A stretch of DNA of 64,000 nt from assembly GCA_034430175.1 (NCBI GenBank), contig DAOUFI010000015.1, forward strand, positions 62,001 through 126,000, read 5' to 3'. The notes under the pieces were generated by a model. That model was not told the origin of the DNA. It saw nothing but the letters and a program-made list of their open reading frames with translations, and made no database searches. Numbering within the stretch: the stretch's first letter is position 1; every line of letters starts with the position of its first letter. This DNA is from UBA6107 sp034430175 (GTDB lineage Bacteria; Chloroflexota; Anaerolineae; Anaerolineales; Anaerolineaceae). This document shows positions 8,658 through 16,183 of the stretch, in pieces. The position numbers were made by a program, and so were the translations under genes.

Positions 8658-10061
8658 ATGAACCCTGTAAAAACCATGCAACCAGTTAAGCTGACCCTCA
8701 AGTTCAAGATCATTTGGGGTATCGCCTCATTGGGTGGCAACATGATCTCCGGTATCTTCGGCGCCCTGTTGCCCATTTTTTACCAGGATTACCTGGGGTT
8801 GGAATCAAAATGGATCACACTGGCTTCGGTAATCTACGGAATTTGGAACGCAATCAACGATCCAGTGTTCGGATTTATCTCCGATAACACTCGCTCGAAG
8901 AACGGCAGGCGCATCCCCTTCATGCGCTATACCGCGCCGTTCCTCGCTGCCAGTTTCATCCTAGTGTGGTTCGCGCCCCAACACGCCGCCAATATCTGGC
9001 TATTTGTTTGGATGCTCGTGAGCATGATTCTTTACGATGGCTGTTACACCCTAATCATGCTTGTCTATTCCGCGTTGCTGCCTGAATTGAGTGAATCAGA
9101 TACCGAACGTAACCACCTGCAGATCTCGTCCTCGCTGTTTGGTATGGTCGGTATGTTGCTCGGTTTCCTCATTCCCGACTTCTTCCGCCCCAAGGTAGGT
9201 ACCGATCCTTCGTTCCTTCCCTTGCAAATTGCCATGGTCGTGGTGGGTATCACCTGTATGCTGTTGATTTTGGTGACTACTTACAACGTCAAGGAGCGTA
9301 TGGAATTCACGAAGGTGGATAAACCGCTTGGATTATGGGAACAATTGAAGGCAACCTTCACCAGTAAATCCTTCCTGGTCCTGGTGGCTCAAAACTTTAT
9401 GTCCATCCTTGTTTCTTCGTTGGTCACGGGTTCGATGTATTACCTTGCTGATTACGTGATGCAGACTTCCACCATTACCCTTTTGATCTATATCTTCGTA
9501 CCTATGCTGCTAGGTATTCCAGCCACCAATTACATCCGTAAAAAGGTGGGAGTATTGAGGGCGCAACAGATCCTCTTGCTTATTTCCGGCATCGGTTTGT
9601 GCTCGCTGACCTTTTTGCCGCTCAAGTTCATTCCGCTGGCGTTGGTATTTGCCGGGTTTGGCCTCGCTGGTCCGCAGACGTTGACCAATATTCTCTTTGC
9701 CCAGGTTGCCGACGAAGATGAAGTTCGCACCGGCGTTCGCCGCGAAGGAGCCTTCTTCGGTGTCAACGCCCTCGTCACCAAACCGGCGCAATCGATCGCC
9801 CTGGCACTGGCTCCGTGGATCCTGGAGCTCACTCACTTTGTTACCCGTAGTTCCAATGGCGGCGATATTGTTCTCAATCAACCTGCCTCGGCAATCTTCG
9901 GTATAAAGCTGTTCATGGGGCTCATCCCGGGGGCGGCGATGCTGCTGGGGGCATTGATCCTATTCCTTTTCCCTTTGCAAGGTGATCACCTGAAGAAAGT
10001 TCAGGAAAAAGTGCTTGAAATGCACGCGCAAAAACAAAGTGAATTGGAAAAGTTAGCATAA
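8658..10061 (+). CDS. GPH-family (MelB-like) sugar:cation symporter
   Basis: The 467-residue polytopic protein has about 12 membrane helices. It carries the glycoside-pentoside-hexuronide signature: GIWNAINDPVFGFISDNTRSKNGRR at about 46-70 and the central loop DEDEVRTGVRREGAFFGVNALVTKP at about 352-376. These transporters carry sugars or glycosides with Na+ or H+. An AGGAGGAAAA Shine-Dalgarno precedes the ATG. It is in an operon with the upstream deacetylase, and a strong hairpin follows directly, closing the unit. Confidence 0.88.
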   Translation: MNPVKTMQPVKLTLKFKIIWGIASLGGNMISGIFGALLPIFYQDYLGLESKWITLASVIYGIWNAINDPVFGFISDNTRSKNGRRIPFMRYTAPFLAASFILVWFAPQHAANIWLFVWMLVSMILYDGCYTLIMLVYSALLPELSESDTERNHLQISSSLFGMVGMLLGFLIPDFFRPKVGTDPSFLPLQIAMVVVGITCMLLILVTTYNVKERMEFTKVDKPLGLWEQLKATFTSKSFLVLVAQNFMSILVSSLVTGSMYYLADYVMQTSTITLLIYIFVPMLLGIPATNYIRKKVGVLRAQQILLLISGIGLCSLTFLPLKFIPLALVFAGFGLAGPQTLTNILFAQVADEDEVRTGVRREGAFFGVNALVTKPAQSIALALAPWILELTHFVTRSSNGGDIVLNQPASAIFGIKLFMGLIPGAAMLLGALILFLFPLQGDHLKKVQEKVLEMHAQKQSELEKLA

Positions 10062-10063
10062 AG

Positions 10064-10093
10064 AAGTCGGACTGGCGCAGGCCAGTCCGACTT
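10064..10093. terminator. Bidirectional hairpin between the GPH symporter and doxX-like genes
   Basis: A perfect 13-base-pair stem (arms 10064-10076 and 10081-10093) with a GCAG loop lies between convergent genes. T-rich sequence follows on each side but there is no long T run. Confidence 0.7.
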
Positions 10094-10097
10094 GTAT

Positions 10098-10676
10098 TTA
10101 ACTACCAGCAACAACGTTTTGCGCGAACCACTTGCCTTTGTTCCAGGGAGTACCGACGTATTTGAATAGGAAGTAATTGCCTCCCCAATAACCAGCAACC
10201 TTCCAGGCAGCGATCAATAATACCGCCAGGATCAATAGAATCGGATTGGAACTGACGGTTCCCGCCAGCAGGTAACTGAAGTTCATCAACCCGCCGAAGA
10301 ATGCGGCAGTGCCAACGAGAACGCCGAGGATCAATCCAATACCTACCAGGAGTTCACCGACGGCAACCAGTTTGGCGAACCAGACATAAGAACCATGCTC
10401 CAACAGAAACTGAATGAAACTACGATACCAGTCGTAATAAATAACCGGTTTAGCAGGTGCTTCTGGTACTTTAACAATATTGGTCCAAAAACCTTGCAGG
10501 GCTGCTCCGGTCTGCATCCAGGCAGGGTTTGTGACCTTGTGCCATCCTGCCTCAAGCCATTCATAACCTGCGTAAACTCGGACAATCAACCACAACCATG
10601 CCCATTTGGGGCTATTAAAGAGGGCGATGATGAAAGGCGCGTCAGTCATGCCTGTTGTGCTACTTAACTTCTTCAT
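10098..10676 (-). CDS. DoxX family membrane protein
   Basis: This 192-residue protein has four predicted membrane helices and the DoxX-type pattern: RVYAGYEWLEAGWHKV near residue 35, then AVGELLVGIGLILG and GGLMNFSYLLAG. DoxX proteins are membrane components linked to thiosulfate:quinone oxidoreductase or redox stress in some bacteria. No partner gene is present here. The ATG at 10676 follows AAGGAG by six bases. The promoter is a perfect consensus with direct repeats in the leader, so expression is probably high and regulated. Confidence 0.8.
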   Translation of the reverse strand: MKKLSSTTGMTDAPFIIALFNSPKWAWLWLIVRVYAGYEWLEAGWHKVTNPAWMQTGAALQGFWTNIVKVPEAPAKPVIYYDWYRSFIQFLLEHGSYVWFAKLVAVGELLVGIGLILGVLVGTAAFFGGLMNFSYLLAGTVSSNPILLILAVLLIAAWKVAGYWGGNYFLFKYVGTPWNKGKWFAQNVVAGS

Positions 10677-10688
10677 CAATATCTCCTT

Positions 10689-10707
10689 ACTATATTATGA
10701 CTATATT
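10689..10707. promoter_or_regulatory. Tandem direct repeats in the doxX-like leader
   Basis: Two copies of ACTATATT (10689-10696 and 10700-10707) are spaced exactly 11 bases apart, one helical turn. They lie between the -10 box and the Shine-Dalgarno of the DoxX gene. Such spacing suits a dimeric regulator acting as a roadblock. No regulator gene is adjacent. Confidence 0.4.
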
Positions 10708-10714
10708 TGTCTTT

Positions 10715-10743
10715 ATTATATAAATTATTAAAGATATTGTCAA
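10715..10743 (-). promoter_or_regulatory. Consensus sigma-70-type promoter of the doxX-like gene
   Basis: Reading on the minus strand: TTGACA (10743-10738), a 17-base spacer and TATAAT (10720-10715). Both hexamers and the spacer match the consensus exactly, which is rare for a native promoter. Confidence 0.85.
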
Positions 10744-10809
10744 TCCAATTTGGAGTATTTACTCCTATTGAAATCCTCCTGAAGCTTCGCGGCACTCAAT
10801 ATCGACCCC

Positions 10810-10840
10810 TTGACTCATCTCTGAATTTTTCTGTTAGAAT
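10810..10840 (+). promoter_or_regulatory. Promoter of the G5/3D protein gene, leaderless type
   Basis: TTGACT (10810-10815) and TAGAAT (10835-10840) are separated by 19 bases. The ATG at 10848 starts seven bases after the -10. No Shine-Dalgarno precedes that ATG, although the frame is open further upstream. Confidence 0.55.
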
Positions 10841-10847
10841 CTATTCG

Positions 10848-12245
10848 ATGAAGAAGAAAACGCTCTGGATCATTCTTTCTTTTATTCTTGTGATCACCAT
10901 GGCAACTGGATTCCTGCTGATGGGTAGGGAGATTAATGTTACCGTGGATGGAAAGACTGTAAAAGTGCACACCTATGCGCTCACCGTCCGGCAGCTCCTG
11001 GTATCGATGGGATACAAATTGACAGCTAACGACGAGGTAGATCCTGCTCCATCCACTTGGCTTTCGAACGTCAAATCTGTCTCACTGGACCGCGCCCATG
11101 ATTTTTCACTTTGGGTTGGGCCAGACGGCAAGATTTATAATTTCAACAGCGCAGTTAAAACACCACGGGAGTTACTGGCTCTGGTGGGTATTTCGGCGTC
11201 AAAAGATGACGTGGTGAAGATCAATGGGAAACAATACCAGTTGGACGATCCCCTTCCGTCCAACCGCAACATTGTTTTACAGTATATCCCCGCCATTCCT
11301 CTATCTATCACCCAGGATGGTCAGTCAACGCTGATCCGCTCCAACGGCGCATATATCGGGCAGGCATTGTGGTCAGGGAATATCCGTCTCAATGGAGGAT
11401 ACGGAATTTCCGTTCCGTTCACACTCCCACTACAAAACGCGCAGGAGATCACCCTTACCAAACCAGCCGCGTTAACAATTCAAGTAGATGGCAAAAAGGT
11501 CAAAGCTCTGTCCATGGCTGCGACTGTTGGTGAAGCCCTGGCAGCCAGTGGGATCACCCTGCAGAACCTGGATTATTCCGACCCTTCCGAAGATAGCGCT
11601 TTGCCCGCGGATGGAAATATCAAAGTAGTCCGCGTCCGTGAAGAAGTAGTGGTTCAGCAGGAGAGTTTGCCCTACAAGGTTACCTACGAATATGATGACA
11701 CTGTCGAACTCGACCAGAGGAAAGAAGTCTCCACTGGGAAGTATGGCTTGGCTATCACCCGTGAACTGATACGCTACGAAGACGGGGTCGAAGTATCACG
11801 CTCCACCGAAGCGACTACCACACTCATTGAGCCTGTAGATCAGGTCATCGCGATCGGTACCAAAATCGTTTATCACACACTCGATACCGGATATGGAACG
11901 ATCACCTACTACCGCGCGGTGATGGTCCATGCCACGTCTTACAGCCCTTGCCGTCTGGCTCGTGCTGATGGTTCGTCGCAATGCGGTTATAAAACAGCCT
12001 CAGGTGCGGACATGGGGAATGGTGTCATTGCCGTCACACCAGCGTGGTTTAGCTATTTTAAAGGTACTCAACTCTACGTTCCGGGCTATGGCATCGGTAC
12101 CATTTTAGATACGGGTGGTGGAATTCCCGGTCAGTACTGGATCGACTTAGGGTACACCGATGCGGATTGGGTAAATTGGTCCAATTGGGTAACCGTTTAC
12201 TTTTTGGCCCCTGCTCCAGCCAATGTACCGGGGGTATTGCCATAA
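10848..12245 (+). CDS. RpfB/YabE-like protein: DUF348 repeats, G5 domain and C-terminal 3D domain
   Basis: The 465-residue secreted or anchored protein has an N-terminal signal/anchor helix (about 6-25). Ubiquitin-like DUF348 repeats follow (VTVDGKTVKVHTYALTVRQLL, LWVGPDGKIYNFN..., IQVDGKKVKALSMAATVGEAL). A G5 domain is at about 270-345 (VRVREEVVVQQESLPY onward). A 3D domain at about 350-455 carries MVHATSYSPC, TASGADMGNGVIAV and ILDTGGGIPG, the region related to the MltA lytic-transglycosylase barrel with its three Asp. Family members remodel peptidoglycan. Adjacency to rsmA matches the conserved rpfB/yabE-ksgA neighbourhood of Gram-positive bacteria. The start at 10848 is chosen from the promoter position. 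Confidence 0.87.
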   Translation: MKKKTLWIILSFILVITMATGFLLMGREINVTVDGKTVKVHTYALTVRQLLVSMGYKLTANDEVDPAPSTWLSNVKSVSLDRAHDFSLWVGPDGKIYNFNSAVKTPRELLALVGISASKDDVVKINGKQYQLDDPLPSNRNIVLQYIPAIPLSITQDGQSTLIRSNGAYIGQALWSGNIRLNGGYGISVPFTLPLQNAQEITLTKPAALTIQVDGKKVKALSMAATVGEALAASGITLQNLDYSDPSEDSALPADGNIKVVRVREEVVVQQESLPYKVTYEYDDTVELDQRKEVSTGKYGLAITRELIRYEDGVEVSRSTEATTTLIEPVDQVIAIGTKIVYHTLDTGYGTITYYRAVMVHATSYSPCRLARADGSSQCGYKTASGADMGNGVIAVTPAWFSYFKGTQLYVPGYGIGTILDTGGGIPGQYWIDLGYTDADWVNWSNWVTVYFLAPAPANVPGVLP

Positions 12246-13099
12246 ACGCCTCAACTCCCAATATCCACGCGCTATTACGGGAACATCGCCTCGATCCCCA
12301 CAAGGGATTGGGGCAAAATTTCTTAACAGATTACGGAATCTTAAAGAAGATCGTTGAATCAGCCGAATTGTCGCCTGAGGACCGCGTGCTTGAAATCGGA
12401 GCCGGGTTGGGCAGTCTGACGACAGTTCTGGCCGCATCCGCCACTCAGGTGACCGCGGTTGAGATTGACAAAAAACTTGTGCCCATTCTTAAGGAAGTAA
12501 CCGCATCATACCCCAATATTCAGATTGTTAATGGAGACATGCTCGAAATAAACCCGGCAACATTGATGTCAGCCCCCGGGTACGTGGTTGTTGCCAACAT
12601 CCCGTACTACATTACTTCTGCCCTGATCAAGCACCTGCTCACCAGTTCCTGCAAACCTTCGCGCATGGTACTGACCATGCAAAAAGAAGTAGCTGCTCGC
12701 ATTTGTGTCCAACCCGGGGATTATTCACTGCTGGCGCTGAGCGTACAGGTTTTCGGCGAGCCGAAGATCGTTTTGAATATCCCTGCCGGTGCTTTTTTCC
12801 CTTCACCAAAGGTCGACTCAGCTACGCTGCGGATCGATCTGTATAAAGAACCGCTCATCCCCATCACCGACATGGATTGCTTTTTTCAGTTGGCGCGAAT
12901 CGGGTTCAGCCAGAAGCGCAAGACAATGCGCAATACCCTGGCTGCCGGGTTGCATTGGTCCGGAGCGGAAGCAGCCGATCTGCTTTTCTCAGCCGGCATC
13001 GATGCCAACCGCCGTGCTCAAACTCTGGAAATTCCTGAATGGCGCACCCTGGTTTTGGAATACAGGGATAAAGTAAAGAATAAAAAAGCTGGAGAGTAA
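12167..13099 (+). CDS. rsmA: 16S rRNA dimethyladenosine transferase (KsgA/RsmA)
   Basis: The protein methylates two adjacent adenines near the 3' end of 16S rRNA during 30S assembly. It shows GLGQNFLTD, the SAM-binding LEIGAGLGSLT, VEIDKKLVP, the catalytic NIPYYI and the C-terminal FSQKRKTMRN. The outermost TTG start is given, but homologues begin about 25 residues later, near NASTPNIHALL. There the only possible starts are ATT (12236) or ATA (12242). The ATA overlaps the stop of the preceding gene and follows GGGGG by seven bases. Other TTG choices are 12176 and 12185, all inside the preceding gene. Translation coupling is likely. Function is certain, the start is not. Confidence 0.93.
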   Translation: MGKLVQLGNRLLFGPCSSQCTGGIAINASTPNIHALLREHRLDPHKGLGQNFLTDYGILKKIVESAELSPEDRVLEIGAGLGSLTTVLAASATQVTAVEIDKKLVPILKEVTASYPNIQIVNGDMLEINPATLMSAPGYVVVANIPYYITSALIKHLLTSSCKPSRMVLTMQKEVAARICVQPGDYSLLALSVQVFGEPKIVLNIPAGAFFPSPKVDSATLRIDLYKEPLIPITDMDCFFQLARIGFSQKRKTMRNTLAAGLHWSGAEAADLLFSAGIDANRRAQTLEIPEWRTLVLEYRDKVKNKKAGE

Positions 13100-13113
13100 A
13101 ATCCTCTCCAGCT
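13087..13113 (-). terminator. Terminator of the GT2 gene, overlapping the rsmA 3' end
   Basis: A ten-base-pair stem (AGCTGGAGAG at 13087-13096 paired with 13104-13113) has a seven-base loop. On the minus strand it is followed by six T. The hairpin includes the rsmA stop codon, so it may also stop rsmA transcription, less efficiently. Confidence 0.8.
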
Positions 13114-13119
13114 CTGTTA

Positions 13120-13848
13120 TTACTTCCGGCGTTTTATATCACGGTAGCGAAATGGCAACTTCCACACACTGATCGCCGCTTCCTTCTGGATCGAGAAATC
13201 GATCTTGGAAGTACCGTAAATCCGTTCAGCAAAGTAAATCGGCACTTCTTTACAGTTCAACCCCAGTTTGGTTGCCAGATAGGCCATTTCCACCTGAAAC
13301 ATATATCCATTGGACCGGATACGGTCGAGTGGAATTTTGAGTAAAGACTCCTTTCGCCACATGCGAAAACCCGCTGTCACATCATGGATCTTCAGCCCAA
13401 GGATTGTTCGGGCATAGAAATTTCCGAATGCCGAAAGCAACTTACGAGTGATCGGCCATTCGCGGTCAAGGCTGCCACCGGCTACGTAACGCGAACCGAT
13501 TACCAGGTCATGATCCTGGATGGCGTTCATGAATTCGAACAGTGTCTCTGGCGGATGGGAGAAATCGGCATCCATCTGCACCACCCGATCCGCGCCCAGT
13601 TCAAGGGCTTTCTTGAAGCCTTCCACATAAGCAGTACCCAGGCCAAGTTTTCCAGCCCGGTGCAAAACATGTACCCGTCCATCTTTTTGTTTTCCAAGTT
13701 GTTCAGCCAACTGCCCCGTGCCGTCAGGGCTATTATCATCGACGATGAGCAGTTGAATATCTTCGATGGGTAAGGCGAAGATCTTTTCCACGAGGATCGG
13801 TAGATTTTCTCGTTCGTTATACGTGGGAATTACTACAATTGTACTCAA
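13120..13848 (-). CDS. Polyprenol-phosphate mannosyltransferase-like GT2 glycosyltransferase
   Basis: This 242-residue GT-A fold protein starts VVIPTYNERENLPILVEKI. It carries LLIVDDNSPDGTG (nucleotide binding), VVQMDADFSHPPETL (the DxD motif) and AGFRMWRKESL. This is the dolichol/polyprenol monophosphomannose synthase pattern without C-terminal membrane helices. Such enzymes move mannose from GDP-mannose to a lipid carrier for extracytoplasmic glycosylation. The start is TTG at 13848 with no clear Shine-Dalgarno. It lies 25 bases behind the Roadblock gene and is probably in one transcript with it. The donor sugar is inferred from the family only. Confidence 0.85.
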   Translation of the reverse strand: MSTIVVIPTYNERENLPILVEKIFALPIEDIQLLIVDDNSPDGTGQLAEQLGKQKDGRVHVLHRAGKLGLGTAYVEGFKKALELGADRVVQMDADFSHPPETLFEFMNAIQDHDLVIGSRYVAGGSLDREWPITRKLLSAFGNFYARTILGLKIHDVTAGFRMWRKESLLKIPLDRIRSNGYMFQVEMAYLATKLGLNCKEVPIYFAERIYGTSKIDFSIQKEAAISVWKLPFRYRDIKRRK

Positions 13849-13873
13849 AGGAAATATCCGGTAACCCGAACCT

Positions 13874-14251
13874 TTACTTCTTTAAAAATTTTAGCAGGTC
13901 TTCAGCAGCCCGACGCATTTCAAGGAACACCAACCCGGGTTTTGCCTGGTCGTTCGTCAAGACGGTCAACCCGGCATGTTCGCTGATGGTGATCAGGATG
14001 ATATAGCCACCCGCGCCTTTCGTGAACACCTGCTCAAGTGAACCACGTCCCATTTCCTTGGAGATGCTTTCTCCGAGCGAGAGGATGGCAGCCGACATGG
14101 CCGCTACCCGGTCCTCGCTCATTTCGGTTGGCAAGGCAGAAGCAATAATCAACCCATCCAGGCTGACGACAGCCGCAGCCTCGATCTCTGGCATGGAATG
14201 TTTCAGAGTCTGCAAGCGGCTGATCATTGAAGCGACATCAATATCCAACAA
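13874..14251 (-). CDS. Roadblock/LC7 domain protein
   Basis: This 125-residue single-domain protein has the Roadblock fold pattern: MPEIEAAAVVSLDGLIIASALP (about 19-40), DRVAAMSAAILSLGESISKEMG and GYIILITISEHAGLTVLTN. In bacteria such proteins act as GTPase-activating or dimerisation partners of small MglA-like GTPases in polarity or signalling. No such GTPase is in the window. The start is one of two tandem TTG codons at 14251 and 14248, preceded by GAGGTG. Confidence 0.85.
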   Translation of the reverse strand: MLDIDVASMISRLQTLKHSMPEIEAAAVVSLDGLIIASALPTEMSEDRVAAMSAAILSLGESISKEMGRGSLEQVFTKGAGGYIILITISEHAGLTVLTNDQAKPGLVFLEMRRAAEDLLKFLKK

Positions 14252-14361
14252 TTAAGCACCTCACTGAAGACACTAATTGAAACGTATCCCTTACTTTAAC
14301 ATAGCCATTTTTCAATGTCAAGAAAACTATGAAAAAAACCATAATTTACAACATTGTTCTG

Positions 14362-15252
14362 TTATGTTGACTCGCCACGTTCACGCTGAATATTGATCAA
14401 CTGTACGGTAAGGATGGCTGCCATGATAATGACACATCCCAAAATCTGCACGGGATTCATTCTCTCAGCCAAAAACAGGGCGCCAAAAACAGCAGCGAAC
14501 ACGGCTTCGAGACTCAGGATTAACGAGGCATCGGCTGTGGGAGCTTTTTTCTGCCCGATTGCCTGCAAAGTAAATCCACCAGCGACCGAAAAAACACCAC
14601 CATAGATAATCGCCGGCCAGACAGACATGATCGCTTCACCTGTGGGCGGATCGATAAATAGTGAGCATCCCAGGTTAATCAACCCGCATAAAAGAAATTG
14701 CCCTACTGAAAAAACAAACACATTCATTTCCCGCGCAGCCATCCCCACCACAATCACATGAAATGACCACAACACTGCCCCGATCAATTCGAGCGTGTCG
14801 CCGTGCGATGGTGTAAATCCCTTGCCGCTGGTGCTGAGCAGATATGTTCCCACCATTGCCGCGATGGCTGCCGCCCAATTGACCCAGGGGATTCTCGTCT
14901 TCCAGAAAAGAGAGAGGAAAAGAGGAACAAGGACAACGTAAACCCCAGTGATGAAGCCGGCAGCTCCGGCTGTGGTCGTTTTCAACCCCGCCTGTTGAAA
15001 AGCGCTTCCGGCAAACAAGAGTGTTCCGGCAGGTAAGATCCAAAGTAGTTTTTTATTGAAAGGACGTAAATATCTCAAAGCAACAGGCAACAACAGCAAA
15101 CCAGCCAGAAGAAAACGCACGCCATTGTAAGCGAAGAAACCCAATTTGTCAGAGGCAATCCGTTGGGCAATAAACCCTCCCCCCCAAAGAATTGCTGCCA
15201 GCAACATGAGAAGGTCAGCGCTGATTCGTTCTATGTTTCGGTTCTTTGCCAT
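14362..15252 (-). CDS. EamA/DMT-family transporter
   Basis: This 296-residue protein has ten predicted membrane helices in two EamA halves. The first half begins LLMLLAAILWGGGFIAQRIA. The second ends with SLEAVFAAVFGALFLAERMNPVQILGCVIIMAAI, the typical end of a drug/metabolite transporter. Substrates in the family range from amino acids to nucleotide sugars, so none can be given. The ATG follows AAAGGGAAC. The gene stands alone on the minus strand. A second family member lies at 47838-48746. Confidence 0.85.
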   Translation of the reverse strand: MAKNRNIERISADLLMLLAAILWGGGFIAQRIASDKLGFFAYNGVRFLLAGLLLLPVALRYLRPFNKKLLWILPAGTLLFAGSAFQQAGLKTTTAGAAGFITGVYVVLVPLFLSLFWKTRIPWVNWAAAIAAMVGTYLLSTSGKGFTPSHGDTLELIGAVLWSFHVIVVGMAAREMNVFVFSVGQFLLCGLINLGCSLFIDPPTGEAIMSVWPAIIYGGVFSVAGGFTLQAIGQKKAPTADASLILSLEAVFAAVFGALFLAERMNPVQILGCVIIMAAILTVQLINIQRERGEST

Positions 15253-15300
15253 TGTTCCCTTTCGCAGTTAATCATCCAATTCTACCTGAGAAATTAAAAA

Positions 15301-15321
15301 GCCGGAGAATTTCTCTCCGGC
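15301..15321 (-). terminator. Terminator of the 91-residue protein gene
   Basis: GCCGGAGA (15301-15308) pairs with TCTCCGGC (15314-15321) around a five-base loop. On the minus strand the stem is followed by five T. Confidence 0.75.
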
Positions 15322-15338
15322 AATACTGCCTATCTAGT

Positions 15339-15614
15339 TTAGCGGGTATGGTGGAAGTTCTTGCTGGCCTTGGTCATTTGCCACCTTTTGACTATGTTGA
15401 TCAGATCCATGTTGCCTTTGGCACGCATCCAATCGTTTTCAAATTTAGTTTTGGGTAGTTTATGGAATTTTTCCTTGACCTGTTCAAGGACTTCGTCGTC
15501 AATACCATTTTCATGCAATGTATCCAACCAGGCCTTCTTGTCCTTCTGTGTGAACGGAAGTTTTTCTACAAATTTAATTAGCATCTGGGTTTCGGCAATA
15601 TTTTGTGAACTCAT
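15339..15614 (-). CDS. Small helical protein of unknown function (91 aa)
   Basis: I do not recognise a family. The protein is hydrophilic, predicted all-helical and charged (FVEKLPFTQKDKKAWLDTLH, VLEQVKEKFHKLP). It has no signal peptide or membrane helix. The start at 15614 is chosen because GGAGG lies about eight bases upstream, and the open frame upstream is unsupported. A good terminator follows the stop, so this is a separately expressed real gene. It is divergent from the PspC pair. Confidence 0.7.
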   Translation of the reverse strand: MSSQNIAETQMLIKFVEKLPFTQKDKKAWLDTLHENGIDDEVLEQVKEKFHKLPKTKFENDWMRAKGNMDLINIVKRWQMTKASKNFHHTR

Positions 15615-15735
15615 AAGGCCTCCATTCTCTAATTTGCAATTCATATTTATTGTAACTCATTCGGTCTGAGTTTATATGCAACTTTTACCTACCCATTGCG
15701 TAAACCTTATTGAAAATATATTTGGAGAGATGAAA

Positions 15736-15942
15736 ATGGATAACAACACGAAAAAATTTTATCGTTCAAGAAATGATCGTATGATCGGCGGCGTTTGTGG
15801 TGGTCTAGGCGCCTATTTTAACATCGATCCCACCATCGTTCGTGTCATCGCTGCCCTGGGAGTAGTCTTATCTGTATCCATTATTTTTTGGATCTATATT
15901 GTACTTTGGATCGTCATTCCTGAAGAACCAGCCATAATGTAG
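15736..15942 (+). CDS. PspC domain protein, first of a tandem pair
   Basis: The 68-residue protein is a single PspC domain. KKFYRSRNDRMIGGVCGGLG is the amphipathic N-terminal part and AYFNIDPTIVRVIAAL leads into one or two membrane helices ending LWIVIPEE. PspC proteins sense or respond to membrane stress. The ATG at 15736 is preferred over 15730 because GGAGAG sits six to seven bases before it. The next gene, nine bases later, is a paralogue, so the two are one transcript. Confidence 0.88.
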   Translation: MDNNTKKFYRSRNDRMIGGVCGGLGAYFNIDPTIVRVIAALGVVLSVSIIFWIYIVLWIVIPEEPAIM

Positions 15943-15951
15943 GAGACCAAC

Positions 15952-16140
15952 ATGAGTGACCCTGTGAAAAGATTATACCGATCGAAAACCGACCGCATGA
16001 TTGGCGGCGTTTGTGGTGGCCTGGCTGAGTATTTCAATGTTGATCCGGTGATTGTCCGCTTGCTCTTCCTGCTTGGATTAACCTGCGTTGGCGGCACATT
16101 ATTAGCTTACGTGATTATGTGGATTGTCGTCCCCGAATAA
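15952..16140 (+). CDS. PspC domain protein, second of a tandem pair
   Basis: The 62-residue PspC domain (KRLYRSKTDRMIGGVCGGLA, EYFNVDPVIVRLLFLLGL, IMWIVVPE) is clearly a tandem duplicate of the upstream protein. The first 30 residues are nearly identical while the membrane parts have diverged. AGGAG precedes the ATG. The two may form hetero-oligomers in the membrane, but that is inference. Confidence 0.88.
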   Translation: MSDPVKRLYRSKTDRMIGGVCGGLAEYFNVDPVIVRLLFLLGLTCVGGTLLAYVIMWIVVPE

Positions 16141-16156
16141 TTCAGATCCACACAAG

Positions 16157-16183
16157 AAAAGAGCCGGTATCCCGGCTCTTTTT
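16157..16183. terminator. Bidirectional terminator between the PspC pair and the efflux operon
   Basis: An eleven-base-pair stem (AAAAGAGCCGG at 16157-16167 paired with 16172-16182) has a TATC loop. It gives a T run on both strands and serves both convergent transcripts. Confidence 0.85.
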
